This document shows, piece by piece, positions 1-10,615 of a stretch of 64,000 nucleotides of DNA (positions within the stretch are counted from its first letter, which is position 1; every line of letters starts with the position of its first letter). The position numbers and the translations under genes were made by a program. The stretch lies in NCBI GenBank assembly GCA_028583605.1, contig CM053328.1, positions 6,021,304 to 6,085,303 on the forward strand. Direction: 5' to 3'. The notes beneath the pieces were generated by a model, which was given only the letters and a program-made list of their open reading frames with translations, was not told the DNA's origin and did not search any database. This DNA comes from Dastarcus helophoroides (taxonomy: Eukaryota; Arthropoda; Insecta; Coleoptera; Bothrideridae).

Positions 1-93
1 TTCAACTGTTGCTAGGTCAGCTACCTATGATTCACTATACATGCCTGAATGACTGCATAAATTTGCAGTCTAGGTTGTGTTTTACTTGCATAG
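1..93. repeat. Repeat D fragment (terminal arm)
   Basis: The first 90 bases match the outer arm of Repeat D, which is seen more completely near 62.0-62.1 kb and, inverted, at 60.07 kb and 20.87 kb. Shared landmarks are TTCAACTGTTG, CAGCTACCTATGATTCACTA and GTCTAGGTTG, ending in TTGCAT. The window starts inside this copy, so its inner part is missing. There is no coding signal. Confidence 0.75.
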
Positions 94-2450
94 TTTATCG
101 AATGTCAGATTCATATTTTTCTGTTTTATAATGTCAAACAGTGGCGGCTTGCACATAGGCACTGTGAAACTGCAGCACCCCCAATTTCCACTTTCGACGT
201 TTTTCTCGAAATTTATTCCTTTTCTGAAAATTTCGTCCCTAAAAATGTTGTTTAAGAAATTTTGAGTTTTTGCTCATTTGTGTTTATAGAAATTTCAAGT
301 TTCTTCCAAGAAGTTACATCTTTAAGTTTATTTTATTTTTAATTTTGATGAAAAACTAAAAATTCTTCATAAACTAGATTTTGTAGAAACTTCGAGGAAA
401 AAAAATCAAAATTTTGAGAATAAGTTTGTCATTTAGGCAGAAACGAAATTTCTATCAAAATATCAAAATTTTGAAAAATAAATTGATTATTTAAAGAAAA
501 ATCTAAATCACAGTTTGATATTTTTCTAAAAAAGTTAGAGTCTTGAGTTTTTACTGGAAATCTCAATTTTCATTTCTTTGTACAGAAATTTCAAATTTTT
601 TCTAAAAAATTCAATTATTTCTACAAAATATTTTCGAAATTATTTTCTCCAAACATTTTACAATAAACTTAAAAATGTCGAAACGTCGTAAAAAACTTGA
701 AATTTCCAAAACGAATTAGAGAAAAATTAAAATGTCTGCAAATATATCCGGAAAAGTTAAAATTTCTCGAAACTGGAAATTCTGGAAATTCGATCATAAA
801 TATATTTCTCAGAAAGTTTAACTTTTCCGGATATATTTGCAGACATTTTAATTTTTCTCTAATTTGTTTTGAAAATTTCAAGTTCTTTTTATGACGTTTC
901 GACATTTTAAAGTTTATTTTATTTTGTAATTCTGATACAAAATGGAAATTATCATAAACAAACTTTTGTAGAGATTTCAAAGATAAATTGAAATTTCAAG
1001 AAAAAAATCAAAATTTTTTGAAAAAAACCTCGAAACTTCTAATGTCAAAATGTTTAGAAAAACATTGAAATTTCAAAAAAAAATTACAACAATTTTTTCA
1101 CATTTTGATATACTTCTAAAAAAACCAAGTCCTCGACTTTGTTTTCGATTTTTTTTCTTGAAATTTCAATTTCGAGTTTTTTTTATACAAAAACTGCTGT
1201 TACTTCTGAAAATTTTGATTTTTGTATAAAATTTCTTTTTTTTTCTGCGAAATACTATTTTTTTCTAAGCATTTTATATAAAGAAATTTTCTCGAAATTT
1301 GGACTTTTTGTCGTAGTTTTGTCTTTAAAGTTTTTAATTTCCGGTTTTTTTTGTGTAGACATTTTGATTTTCGTTAAATTTGGTTTAGAAATTCTGAGTT
1401 TTTTACATTTTAAAGTTTATTTTGTTTTGTAATTTAAAAAATATTGACAATTAAGTATCACAAATGAATTTTTGTAGAAATTTCGAGAAAAAATCTTAAT
1501 TTCGATTATTTAAATTTAAACGTAAACATTTTATTTCGTTTAAAATATTCCTCTTTCTTACAAAACAAACTTTTATTTAAATTTTCGATTTTTTTCTCGA
1601 AACTCCTGAAGTAAACTCGAAATTTCGCTATTTTTTTTAGATTTTTTAAAATGAATGCTGCTTTTTAACCTATGGGTCCGGATTGAAATTTTTAAATTTA
1701 GATTTTAAAATATTTAGATTCTTTAAGAGAATTCTGTTCTTTAAGAGAGCGTTTTTCAACATTTTATTTTTGTAATTTCGTATCCCAATCGGAAACCTCT
1801 AGAAAAAAATCGATTATTTGAGGAAAAAGCAACAGTTTTAGGAAAAGTCCACGATGGCGGTGAAAAGTGAAAACTTCTTCCAAATAAAAACCTAAACTTT
1901 AAAGAAGAATTTCTTAATTTTGACCCTGATTAGAATATTTTAAAACTTTTAGTTTTTGAGTAAAAAGTCGAAAGTTGAAAATTTTGATTAAAATTTCGAG
2001 TTTAAACCTGTTACAAAAATCTGCTCAGAATTTTTAAAAAAATGTGGAATTTTTGAAAAAGTCACGATTTTCAGAAAAAGTCGAAATTAACATATTGAAA
2101 TTTTTTAAAATATCGAAATTTTAAAGTGCAACTGATTTAAAAAAATACTAAATTAAAAAAAACACATTTTTAAAAAATTTAAATATTCAAAAATAGTTGA
2201 ATTCGGTATTTTGAAAAATGGTCAACATTTAAAAAAGGGTAATTTTTTGAAAAAAAAAAGAAGTCGAAATTAAAAAAAAAAATTTAAATTCCAAATGAGT
2301 TGATGGTTTTTATGTCAAATTCTTCTCTAAATCGATTTTTTTCTTAAAATTCGCCGTTAAATCGACTTTTTTCTTAAAATTTTGTATTAAGCCTTTTTCA
2401 TTTTTGCATCTTATAGATTTTTCCAGCATTTGAATTTTTTCTACAAATTT
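94..2450. repeat. Degenerate AT-rich TTTCGAAA-word sequence
   Basis: This stretch is made almost entirely of variants of AAATTTCGA, TTTTCGAAA and AAAAAGTCGAAATTT. It has no regular period that I could fix by eye. Short open frames here are rich in Phe/Ile/Lys/Asn as expected from composition, and none resembles a protein family. The same kind of sequence returns at 3.4-5.9, 8.6-10.5, 17.9-20.9, 37.8-39.5, 43-45.5, 48.2-52.4 and 57-64 kb. A clear hairpin is embedded at 664-916. Confidence 0.7.
664..916. repeat. About 98-bp inverted repeat (hairpin)
   Basis: Bases 664-761 and 817-916 are near-perfect reverse complements separated by a 55-base loop. Matching landmarks are TCTGCAAATATATCCGG on the left and CCGGATATATTTGCAGA on the right, with GTCGAAACGTCG facing CGACGTTTCGAC (the last with one mismatch). 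No flanking duplication or recognisable element end was found, so it may be a foldback element or a local inverted duplication. Confidence 0.8.
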
Positions 2451-2518
2451 TGAGTTTAACCTCAAGTATTTTAAATTGGAAAATTGAGGAATTTTTCATA
2501 AGGGATAGAAAAGAAGCT

Positions 2519-3420
2519 TGTGAGATAGAGACAGAGATCTACAGAGACAAAGGAACAGAGAGACAGAGAGGCAGAGAGACAAAGAGACAGAAAGACAGAA
2601 AGACAGAGAGACAGAGAGACAGAGAGACAGAGAGACAGAGAGACAGAGAGACAGAAGAGACAGAGAGACAGAGAGACAGAGAGACAGAGAGACAGAGAGA
2701 CAGAGAGACAGAGAGACAGAGAGACAGAGAGACAGAGAGACAGAGAGACAGAGAGACAGAGAGACAGAGAGACAGAGAGACAGAGAGACAGAGAGACAAA
2801 GAGACAAAGAGACAGAGATACAGAGAGGCAGAAAGACAGAGAAACAGAGAGATAGAGAGATAGAGAGATAGAGAGATAGAGAGATAGAGAGATAGAGAGA
2901 TAGAGAGATAGAGAGATAGAGAGATAGAGAGATAGAGAGATAGAGAGATAGAGAGATAGAGAGATAGAGAGATAGAGAGATTGAGAGATAGAGAGATAGA
3001 GAGATAGAGAGATAGAGAGATAGAGAGATAGAGAGATAGAGAGATAGAGAGATAGAGAGATAGAGAGATAGAGAGATAGAGAGATAGAGAGATAGAGAGA
3101 TAGAGAGATAGAGAGATAGAGAGATAGAGAGATAGAGAGATAGAGAGATAGAGAGATAGAGAGATAGAGAGATAAAGATACAGAGAGACAGAGACACAGA
3201 GAAAAAGAGAGAGACAAAGACGCAGAGATACAGAGATACAGAGAGACATAGAAACATAGAGACATAAAGCCATAGAGAGAGAAAGGAAGAGAAAGAGGGA
3301 GAGAGAAAGAGAGAAAGAAAGAAAGAAAGAGAGAGATAGAAAAAGCGAGAAAGAAACAGAAACAAAGGGAAAGAGAGAGAAAGAAAGAGAGAGACAGAAA
3401 GAGAAAAAGAGGGGGAGGAA
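2519..3420. repeat. GAGACA then GAGATA hexamer microsatellite
   Basis: A 6-bp purine-rich tandem array. From about 2550 to 2850 the unit is GAGACA. After a short disordered zone it becomes GAGATA from about 2848 to 3172, with one GAGATT-type variant near 2980. The edges grade into irregular GA-rich sequence up to about 3420. Because the unit is a multiple of three, every frame stays open and gives long repetitive open frames on both strands (Arg/Glu/Thr on plus; Leu/Ser/Tyr/Cys on minus). These are artefacts of the repeat. Confidence 0.95.
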
Positions 3421-4609
3421 AAAAATAAATTATGGAGAAAAGAGGGGAAGGGGAAAAAAGAATGATAAGGAGATAGTAAAAATTTTAAAATTTCGAAATT
3501 ATGATTTTTTTAAAATTCGTCCTTCTCGAAATTTTGAATTTTTTTCCAAAATTCGTCTCTATTTCTATTGTTTCATTGTTTATTTTCAAAAGTTGATTTT
3601 TTGATTTGACTTTTACGTCAAAATTTATTATTTTTCAGAATATTTCGATTTTTTATCAAAATTAGGATTTTTTTAATATTTCAAAATTATTTTCAAAATT
3701 CGGTTTTTTTCAAAATTTGTTTATATTTGTTTTTTTTGAAAATCGACAATTCCATGTCCGCATTTTTGGAAATTTCGATTTATTATTTCACTCAAAATTT
3801 GTTTTTTTCTCGAAACTCAATAAGTCTTTTTAATCAAACTTTTTATTTACTTCCAAAGTTTGTTATTTTTTCCAAAGTTTGTTTTTTTATCAAAATTTTG
3901 TTTCGATTATCAACATTCTATTTTTTTTCTCTAAAATTTGACTTTGTATTGGAAAATCGGACATTATTTTACAATTTTTACCATTTTTGTGTTCTTATAA
4001 TTATTTTTCTCAAAGTTAGGCTAGGTTAGGTCTGGAAATGTTGACATTTATTCCAAAGTTGACATTTTCTGCTTCCAGAAAATCTCGAACTTTTCCTCAA
4101 AATTCTTCCATTTCTCAACTGCCTCTAAATTTTTTATTTGCTCGAAATGGGATCAAAATTTAATATAATTTTAAATTAAAAATTTTATATAAAAGAAGTG
4201 AACATTTCAAGAAAAATATTTAACTTGGCAATTTCGAGAGAAATGCGGTTTGGAAATTTCAAATTTTTACTCGAACTTTCGAGATTATATCAAAATTTAA
4301 ATAAAAAAGTTGAAATTATGAGAAATACATTTTTGGAAATTTCGACTTTTTTGTGAAAGTTTGTCTTCTTCTGTAAGAAACAAAAATAAGTTAAAACTTT
4401 AATAAAAGCAAGCAATAATTCCAGCAAATTTTTTTTTAGTTGAAGACTAATAAACTTCTTGGAAAATCTGTCTTTCCTTTTCCTTTTTTTTTAAATTTTG
4501 ACTATTTCTTAAATTTCGAATTTTTAACGAAAAATGATTTTTTTCAGCATTCCGATTTTATTTTCAAAATTCGTTATTTTTTTTAAAATTTCTTTAAAAA
4601 TTCATATAC
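3421..4609. repeat. AT-rich low-complexity filler
   Basis: This is the same TTTCGAAA/AAATTTTGA word mixture as before the microsatellite. A short GTTAGGCTAGGTTAGGTC stretch near 4015-4033 superficially recalls insect TTAGG telomere repeats but is not tandem. No gene, RNA or element end was recognised. Confidence 0.6.
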
Positions 4610-4788
4610 AAATCTTGTCTCCTAAAACCAAGAAAGATTAAAAATATCATCTTTATAGAATATCTTTCTGTCAATCGAAACGCGTTAGAGCAACTTTTGT
4701 TGTATTTTTGAAATCCTTCTTGGTTTTAGGAGTTTAGGATCTGTATATCAATTTTTGAAGATAACCAAGGCACAAGTTCGTTCCATCA
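4610..4788 (+). mobile_element. Repeat B copy (degenerate hairpin retroposon)
   Basis: A short left arm (AAATCTTGTCTCC, AAACCAAGAAAGATTAAAAA) is followed by a right arm: TCGAAACGCGTTAGAGCAAC, then a CTTGGTTTTAGG-type segment, then AAGATAACCAAGG, a corrupted CCAGTCCGTTCCA trailer and CAAAA. The hammerhead-like stem is destroyed in this copy. Flanking direct repeats are not clear. Confidence 0.7.
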
Positions 4789-4978
4789 AAATTAAATTTC
4801 ATCATTTTTCTAAGATTGTGACATTTTAAAAAACTAACCATTTCAGTATCTCTCTGACTCTCGACTTTTATTTCTTAAAATTCGTCCTTTTTTCAAAATT
4901 TTGAATTTACCTCTAAAATTCGACTTTTTTTTCTCAAATTTTAACATTTTTTCTCAAAATTTGTCATTCTCTAAACAA

Positions 4979-5151
4979 AAATTGAGATACAAATTTTGTT
5001 CCCTGAAACCAGGATTAACAAACACAACAAAGGTCGCTTTAACGCGTTTCGACAGCCAAGCTATCATTTTCAGAGGGATACTGGGTTTCAGGGGACAAGA
5101 TGTGTATTTCAATTTTCGAAGATAACCAAGGACCAGTTCCGTTTGACCAAA
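4979..5151 (+). mobile_element. Repeat B copy with 13-bp target duplication
   Basis: An inverted-repeat element: the left arm reads AATTGAGATACAAATTTTG to the ribozyme-like block in reverse orientation, and the right arm is shortened. It ends with the one-sided trailer GATAACCAAGGACCAG...CCAAA. The 13-bp sequence ATTCTCTAAACAA occurs exactly on both sides (4966-4978 and 5152-5164), which defines the insertion. Duplications of this length are typical of reverse-transcriptase-mediated insertion rather than most cut-and-paste transposons. The reversed hammerhead-like core has GATAGC facing GCTGTC, giving a U-G wobble pair. Confidence 0.85.
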
Positions 5152-5164
5152 ATTCTCTAAACAA

Positions 5165-5847
5165 TTTCGTTCCTTTCCTAAATCTCGATCTTGTTCTGGA
5201 AATATAGAGCTTCCTTTAAATTTTGTTGGTTTCGAGATGTCACCACTTTTTTTCAAAGTTCGACTAATTTTTAAATCAGTCTTTCTCTAAACTTTGGTTT
5301 ATTCTCAAAACTTGTATTTTATCAAAATTTCGGCTAAATTACCAAAATTTTACATTTTTATTTTTAAAATTCGACCCTTCAATCAAATCTTCGACTTTTT
5401 CTTTCAGAATTTGTATTTTTATGTTCATTTCTCATAACTAATAGGCTTTTTCTTAGAATATTGACTTCTATCTCAAGGTTCGACGTTTTTTGTTTTTCAA
5501 AATTTCGATTGGTTGCTCGAGATTCCGAATATGGGTCTTTGTTTACAAATTTCTCCCGAAATTCGAAAAAATAATGGTTTTGCAAATTTTCAGAAAAGGG
5601 TGTCTCAGAGATATCAACTTTTTTCTCGAACTATCAAATTTATAACAACATTTTGAATAAAAAAGGGGAATTTGTAAAAAAAAACTTTAAAGCTTTCGGC
5701 TTTTTTTGTCAAAATTCGTCTTTTTTTAAATACGTTTATTTTCCAAAATTTATTTGTTTATTTTCTCAAAATTGCGAAAAGAAAAACTTAAAGCATTCGA
5801 GTTCTTTTTTGAATTCTCCTTTTCCTTCAATTACATTTTTTTTCCAA
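5165..5847. repeat. AT-rich low-complexity filler
   Basis: Degenerate TTTCGAAA-type sequence. Open frames are short and composition-driven. Nothing further was recognised. Confidence 0.55.
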
Positions 5848-5860
5848 ATTTGTCTATTTT

Positions 5861-6385
5861 ATTCTTCATGGTAGACCCTTATTGACCGGAAATATTATGT
5901 TTTTTTCAATTTATTTAACATTTCTTCGGCCCAGTTTGGAAATATTTAAATTTTTTTATGGTTTGTTGACAATTTTCTAAACAGTTTTTGAAATGCGACT
6001 ACTTGATATTTAAATTTATTGAAAACGTCACTTCATGACAGTTCACAAATTAAAAGGTTAGTTTATTTTACATAGAATGGGAATAATGAAAAATAGAAGA
6101 TTAAAAATTAGATGTGGAAAAAAATAAAAATTTGTTTTTTTGATAAATTAGGAAAATATAAAAAAATACATAAAAAAGCTCAAATGAGAGCGAAACATCG
6201 ATGTCCAGTGCTACAACCTTTTTTTATGTATTTTTTTATATTTTCCTAATTTATCAAAAAAACAAATTTTTATTTTTTTCCATATCTAATTTTTGGTCTC
6301 CTATTTTTCATTATTCCTATTCTATGTAAAATAAACTAACCTTTTTATTTGTGAACTGTCATGAAGTTAAATAATTGAAAAAAAC
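5861..6385. mobile_element. Repeat C, longest hairpin copy with 13-bp target duplication
   Basis: The element starts with a one-sided leader (CTTCATGGTAGACCC, TTATTGACCGGAAATATTAT), enters a left arm, and folds back. Bases 6031-6178 pair with 6220-6366 around a 41-base loop (6179-6219). The right end is AATTGAAAAAAAC. The right arm lacks most of the partner of 5896-6030, so it carries an internal deletion. The exact 13-bp repeat ATTTGTCTATTTT flanks it at 5848-5860 and 6386-6398. Other copies or fragments lie at 39.47, 44.19, 51.05 and 59.69 kb. There is no coding capacity. Confidence 0.88.
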
Positions 6386-6398
6386 ATTTGTCTATTTT

Positions 6399-6529
6399 CT
6401 CAAAATTATGTTGAAATTTTGACAAAATAAGCAATATTTTCCAGAAGCAGCAAGCTACCTGCTCGAGGTGTGCATATGACATTTGCTCCCTTGCTAAGTT
6501 GTTAAATAAATAGATACAAAAAAAAAGAT
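6399..6529. other. Short unique spacer
   Basis: About 130 bases between Repeat C and the purine repeats. They contain GCAGCAAGCTACCTGCTCGA and no recognisable feature. Confidence 0.4.
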
Positions 6530-7095
6530 AGATAGAAAGCAGAAAAAAGAGAAGATAAGTGAGAAGAAGAGAAGAGAAGTGAGAAGAGAAGAAATGAGAA
6601 AAGAAGTGAAGAGAAGAGAAGATAAGAGAAAGAAGCGAGAATAGATGGAGAGATAAGAGAGAAGACAGAAGAGATAAGAGAGAGTGAGAGAAAGAGAGAG
6701 AGAGAAAAAGAGAGAGAGAGAGAGAGCGAGAAGAGTGAAAAGTGAAGAGGGTAGAGAGAAGAGAGAAGAGAAGAAGAGAGAAGAGAGAGAGAGAGAGAAG
6801 AGAGAAGAGAGAAGAGAGAAGAGAGAAGAGAGAAGAGAGAAGAGAGAAGAGAGAAGAGAGAAGAGAGAAGAGAGAAGAGAGAAGAGAGAAGAGAGAAGAG
6901 AGAAGAGAGAAGAGAGAAGAGAGAAGAGAGAAGAGAGAAGAGAGAAGAGAGAAGAGAGAAGAGAGAAGAGAGAAGAGAGAAGAGAGAAGAGAGAAGAGAG
7001 AAGCTAGAGTGGAGAGGAGAAAGGGGAAAGGAGAAAGAAGGGAGAAGGAAGGAGAACGGAGGAAGAAGAGAGAAGAGAAAAACGAAAAGAGAAGA
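6530..7095. repeat. GAGAAGA 7-bp purine tandem array
   Basis: Irregular GA-rich sequence from 6530 leads into a clean 7-bp array (GAGAAGA unit) at about 6796-7001, then degenerates. The long Arg/Glu or Ser/Leu open frames across it are repeat translations. Confidence 0.95.
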
Positions 7096-7121
7096 GACAA
7101 GAGTCCAGAGTCAAGAGGTGA

Positions 7122-7945
7122 TAGACACTAGACAAGAGAAATATTGAAGAGACAAGAGAGAAAATAGAAGAGACGCGAGAAAAGATAGAAGAGACACAAA
7201 ACAATACACACTAGACAATAGAAAAGAGACAAGATTCAAGAGCCGAGAGTCAAGAGTCAAGAGTCAAGAGACAAGAGAAGAGAGACGAGAGGCGAGAGAC
7301 GAGAGACGAGAGACGAGTGACGAGAAACAAAAGACGAAAGACGAAAGACGACTGACGAGAGACGAGAGACGAGAGACGAGAGACGAGAGACGAGAGACGA
7401 GAGACGAGTGACGAGAGACGAGAGACGAGAGACGAGAGACGAGAGACGAGAGACGAGAGACGAGAGACGAGAGACGAGAGACGAGAGACGGGAGACTAGA
7501 GACAAGAGACAAGAGACAAGAGACAAGAGACAAGAGACAAGAGACAAGAGACAAGAGACAAGAGACAAGAGACAAGAGACAAGAGACAAGAGACAAGAGA
7601 CAAGAGACAAGAGACAAGAGACAAGAGACAAGAGACAAGAGACAAGAGACAAGAGACAAGAGACAAGAGACAAGAGACAAGAGACAAGAGACAAGAGACA
7701 AGAGACAAGAGACAATAGACAAGAGACAAGAGACAATAGAAAAGATAGAAGAGACAAGAGTCAAGAGACGCAAGACAAGAGAGAAGAGACAATAGACACT
7801 AGACAATAGACACTAGACAAGAGAAATATTGAAGAGACAAGAGAGAAAATAGAAGAGACGAGAGAAAAGATAGAAGAGACACAAAACAATACACACAAGA
7901 CAATAGAAAAGAGACAAGATTCAAGAGCCGAGAGTCAAGAGTCAA
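7122..7945. repeat. GAGACGA / GAGACAA 7-bp arrays within a duplicated segment
   Basis: A leader (ACACTAGACAAGAGAAATAT onwards, 7122-7265) is followed by GAGACGA units (about 7276-7496) and then GAGACAA units (about 7496-7713), with a sharp change of unit. The leader is repeated at about 7795-7945 with small differences, so the block is a roughly 675-bp higher-order duplication. GAGACGA to GAGACAA is a G-to-A change in a CpG, as expected from deamination followed by spread of the variant unit. Confidence 0.92.
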
Positions 7946-8605
7946 GAGACAAGAGACGAGAGACGAGAGGGGAGAGACGAGAGACGAGAGATGAGAGACG
8001 AGAGACTAGAGACGGGAGACAAGAGACAAGAGACAAGAGACAAGAGACAAGAGACAAGAGACAAGAGACAAGAGACAAGAGACAAGAGACAATAGACAAG
8101 AGACAATAGAAAAGATAGAAGAGACAAGAGTCAAGAACGCAAGACAAGGGAGAAGAGACAATAGACACTAGACAACAGAAAAGAGACAGTAGACAAGAGC
8201 AAAGATAGAAGAGACCAGAGACAAGAAAAAAGATAGAAGAGACAAGAGACAAAAGACAAGATACAAGGGACAAGAAACAAGAGAGAAGATAGAAGATAGA
8301 AGATAGAAGATAGAAGATAGAAGATAGAAGATAGAAGATAGAAGATAGAAGATAGAAGATAGAAGATAGAAGATAGAAGATAGAAGATAGAAGATAGAAG
8401 ATAGAAGATAGAAGATAGAAGATAGAAGATAGAAGATAGAAGATAGAAGATAGAAGATAGAAGATAGAAGATAGAAGATAGAAGATAGAAGATAGAAGAT
8501 ACAAGAGGCAAGAGACACTAGACAACAGAAAAGAGACAATAGACAATAGAAAAGAGACAAGAGACAAAATAGAAGAAATAAGATAGAAAATGGAAGGTGA
8601 AAGAA
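7946..8605. repeat. Second GAGACAA block and AGATAGA 7-bp array
   Basis: After the second leader come a short GAGACGA stretch and GAGACAA units (about 8010-8100). An irregular bridge shared with 7733-7800 follows, then a very regular AGATAGA (GAAGATA) array at about 8285-8500. The long Ser/Leu/Tyr open frames on the minus strand are artefacts. Confidence 0.92.
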
Positions 8606-9289
8606 CATTTTTTGAAATAATCTAAGTTTTGATTGAAAGTCAAAACGTGTTCAAAAAGACTAAATTTATAAAAAAAATATTTCTCAAAATTTCGATTTTA
8701 ACAATAGATTTTCACTTTTCTAGAATTTTTTAATTCTAAGCAAATGTGTAAATTCCACATGTTATTAAAATTCCTAAATTCCAAATTGATAAAAAGTTTT
8801 TGATAAGCGTTTTACTCAAAATCGACTTTTCTCTCGAAATATCGCCATTAAAGTTGAAATTTCGACACTGATTAAGGTCGAAAATTCCTGATTAAACTTG
8901 AAATTTTTGATTAACAGTGAAAATTTTCTTCTTTCTCTTTTCGAAGTCTTGACCTTTAGAACTCAAAATGTCAAAAAAAAGTCGTAATGAAGTCGATATT
9001 TTTTTATCCCAAAGTGGTGACTTTAAAAAAAGATAAAAATTGAAATGTTAGGTCGATCATTTTGATAGAAAAATCGAAATTCGAACAAAAAACCAAATAT
9101 TTTAAAAAATTCTCAGTATAAATTAATAAAAGTAACTATTACAATGGGTTCAATTCGAAATTTATAAATAAACGAGTTTTAACCCAAAACGTCGAGAAAA
9201 AATTAAAGTTTAAACTAGAAATTCTTGAAAAATTTGTGTCAAAGTGAAATTTTTTTTAAGTTTATGTTGATTCTATAGTATTTACTTGC
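8606..9289. repeat. AT-rich low-complexity filler
   Basis: Degenerate AAATTTCGA-type sequence with no recognisable gene or element. Confidence 0.55.
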
Positions 9290-9415
9290 TAGGAACATTT
9301 GTTGACATTCGATTTGGATATACCAAACTGACGAGATCTAACAAGATCTAACAAGATCGAAACCGGTCTTTGGTTACCAAACTAATAAATGTTCAAGCCT
9401 ATTGGTCTGTGCATT
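9290..9415. repeat. Repeat D fragment (inner part)
   Basis: Matches 62.20-62.34 kb: GGAACATTTGTTGACATTCG, GATATACCAAACTGACGAG, AACAAGATCGAAACCGG, AATAAATGTTCAAGCC and TATTGGTCTGTGCATTA. The outer arm is absent, so this is a truncated copy. Confidence 0.75.
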
Positions 9416-10520
9416 AGTATTAAAAAAAGCGCAAAATTCCGACCTTAATCTAGAAATTTTGTATTCCCTGAGCCTGAGCAGAATATTCAAAAATCTTTCA
9501 AAATTTTGTCATCAACCTTTACATTTACAGACTCGAAAATTTATAAAAGAAATGATAAATTTCAAGTTTTTTTCGCAGTGCACGATTTTTTATCAAAATT
9601 TCGAATTTTTCTCGTAATTTATCGATAACTTCAAGTTTATTTTTATCAGTTTTGAGCTTCTGTGGACATTTAACATATTTTCTCAAAAAGCGGTGTCTAC
9701 GCTTAAAATTTTAAGGTTAGAGTCGAAATTTCCCGAAAAATAAGTCGACATTTATAGAAAATAAGTCGAAAATTTTTAGAAAATAAGTCGACATTTCTAG
9801 AAAATAAGTCGAAATTTCTAAAAAATAAGTCGAAATTTCGAAAAATGTTTGAGTTATTAACGAAAAATGTCTTACGAAAATTTCAGGTCTACCTTTGAAA
9901 TTTCAGCTATTCAATCGAATTTATTGACTTTAATCCCAAAATTTGAGAAATAAACCCGAAATGTCAACATTTTCTTAGTCTCTTCGAGTTGAAATTTATT
10001 CTCAAAATTGCAAATATAAATCTGGACCCAATTTTGTTTTCTCCAAAAATGTAGATTTTTTTTGTAAAGATTTTGACTTTGATTTCTAAAAATATTGACC
10101 CTGATCTAAAGGTTTGAACCTATTTCTCAAAACTTCGACATTTTCACCTCAAAATTTTGTGTTTTTGAGTTCTTATAAAAATACCTTTAATATTTTTTGG
10201 AATTTTTCTCAAACTTTGGTGCTTACATTTTAGATTCGAAATGTCCAGAATATTTTTGTTTTGAGTCAGTTTCACTGTTTAAAGTTCGTCGTTGGTCTCA
10301 AACTTTTTAACTTAAAAGTTGAAAATTATATTTTTTAAAATTCTATGTATTAATTTCATAGTTTTTTTGCAACTTTTTTTTTTAAATTGCGCGTTAAAAT
10401 TTGAAATTTTAAAACTGGTCTCTTTAAAACAAATTAATTTCGAATAGTTTCCAGAATTTTTGACTTCTGTCTTCAAACTTTTCACTCTAAATTTAAAAAT
10501 TTATTTTTTCCAACATTTGA
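9416..10520. repeat. AT-rich filler with a 20-21-bp minisatellite
   Basis: Mostly degenerate AT-rich sequence. At about 9725-9850 a unit of about 20 bp (GAAAATAAGTCGAAATTTCT) is repeated five to six times with small changes. No coding signal. Confidence 0.6.
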
Positions 10521-10524
10521 CCTA

Positions 10525-10615
10525 AAAAATTGAAATACAAATCTTGTTCCCTGAAACCAAGAAAGATGAAAAAACACAACAACGCGTTAGAGCAACCTTT
10601 GTTGTATTTGTGGCG
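10525..10615 (+). mobile_element. Repeat B fragment
   Basis: Left-arm landmarks (TTGAAATACAAATCTTG, CCTGAAACCAAGAAAGAT, AAAACACAACAA) run straight into AACGCGTTAGAGCAACC and TTTGTTGTATTT. The centre of the hairpin, including the ribozyme-like stem, is deleted. Confidence 0.75.

Noticed and set aside
2471..3365. Long Ser/Leu/Tyr/Cys-rich open frames of up to 289 codons on the minus strand
   Set aside because: They are translations of a 6-bp microsatellite. All frames on both strands stay open because the unit length is a multiple of three. No non-repetitive domain is attached.
4015..4033. GTTAGGCTAGGTTAGGTC as a telomeric (TTAGG) remnant
   Set aside because: Only two or three imperfect units with no tandem array, and no telomere-associated features nearby.
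6345..8608. Repetitive open frames across the 7-bp arrays
   Set aside because: A 7-bp unit reads as a 7-residue protein repeat in every frame without stops. There is no evidence of coding.
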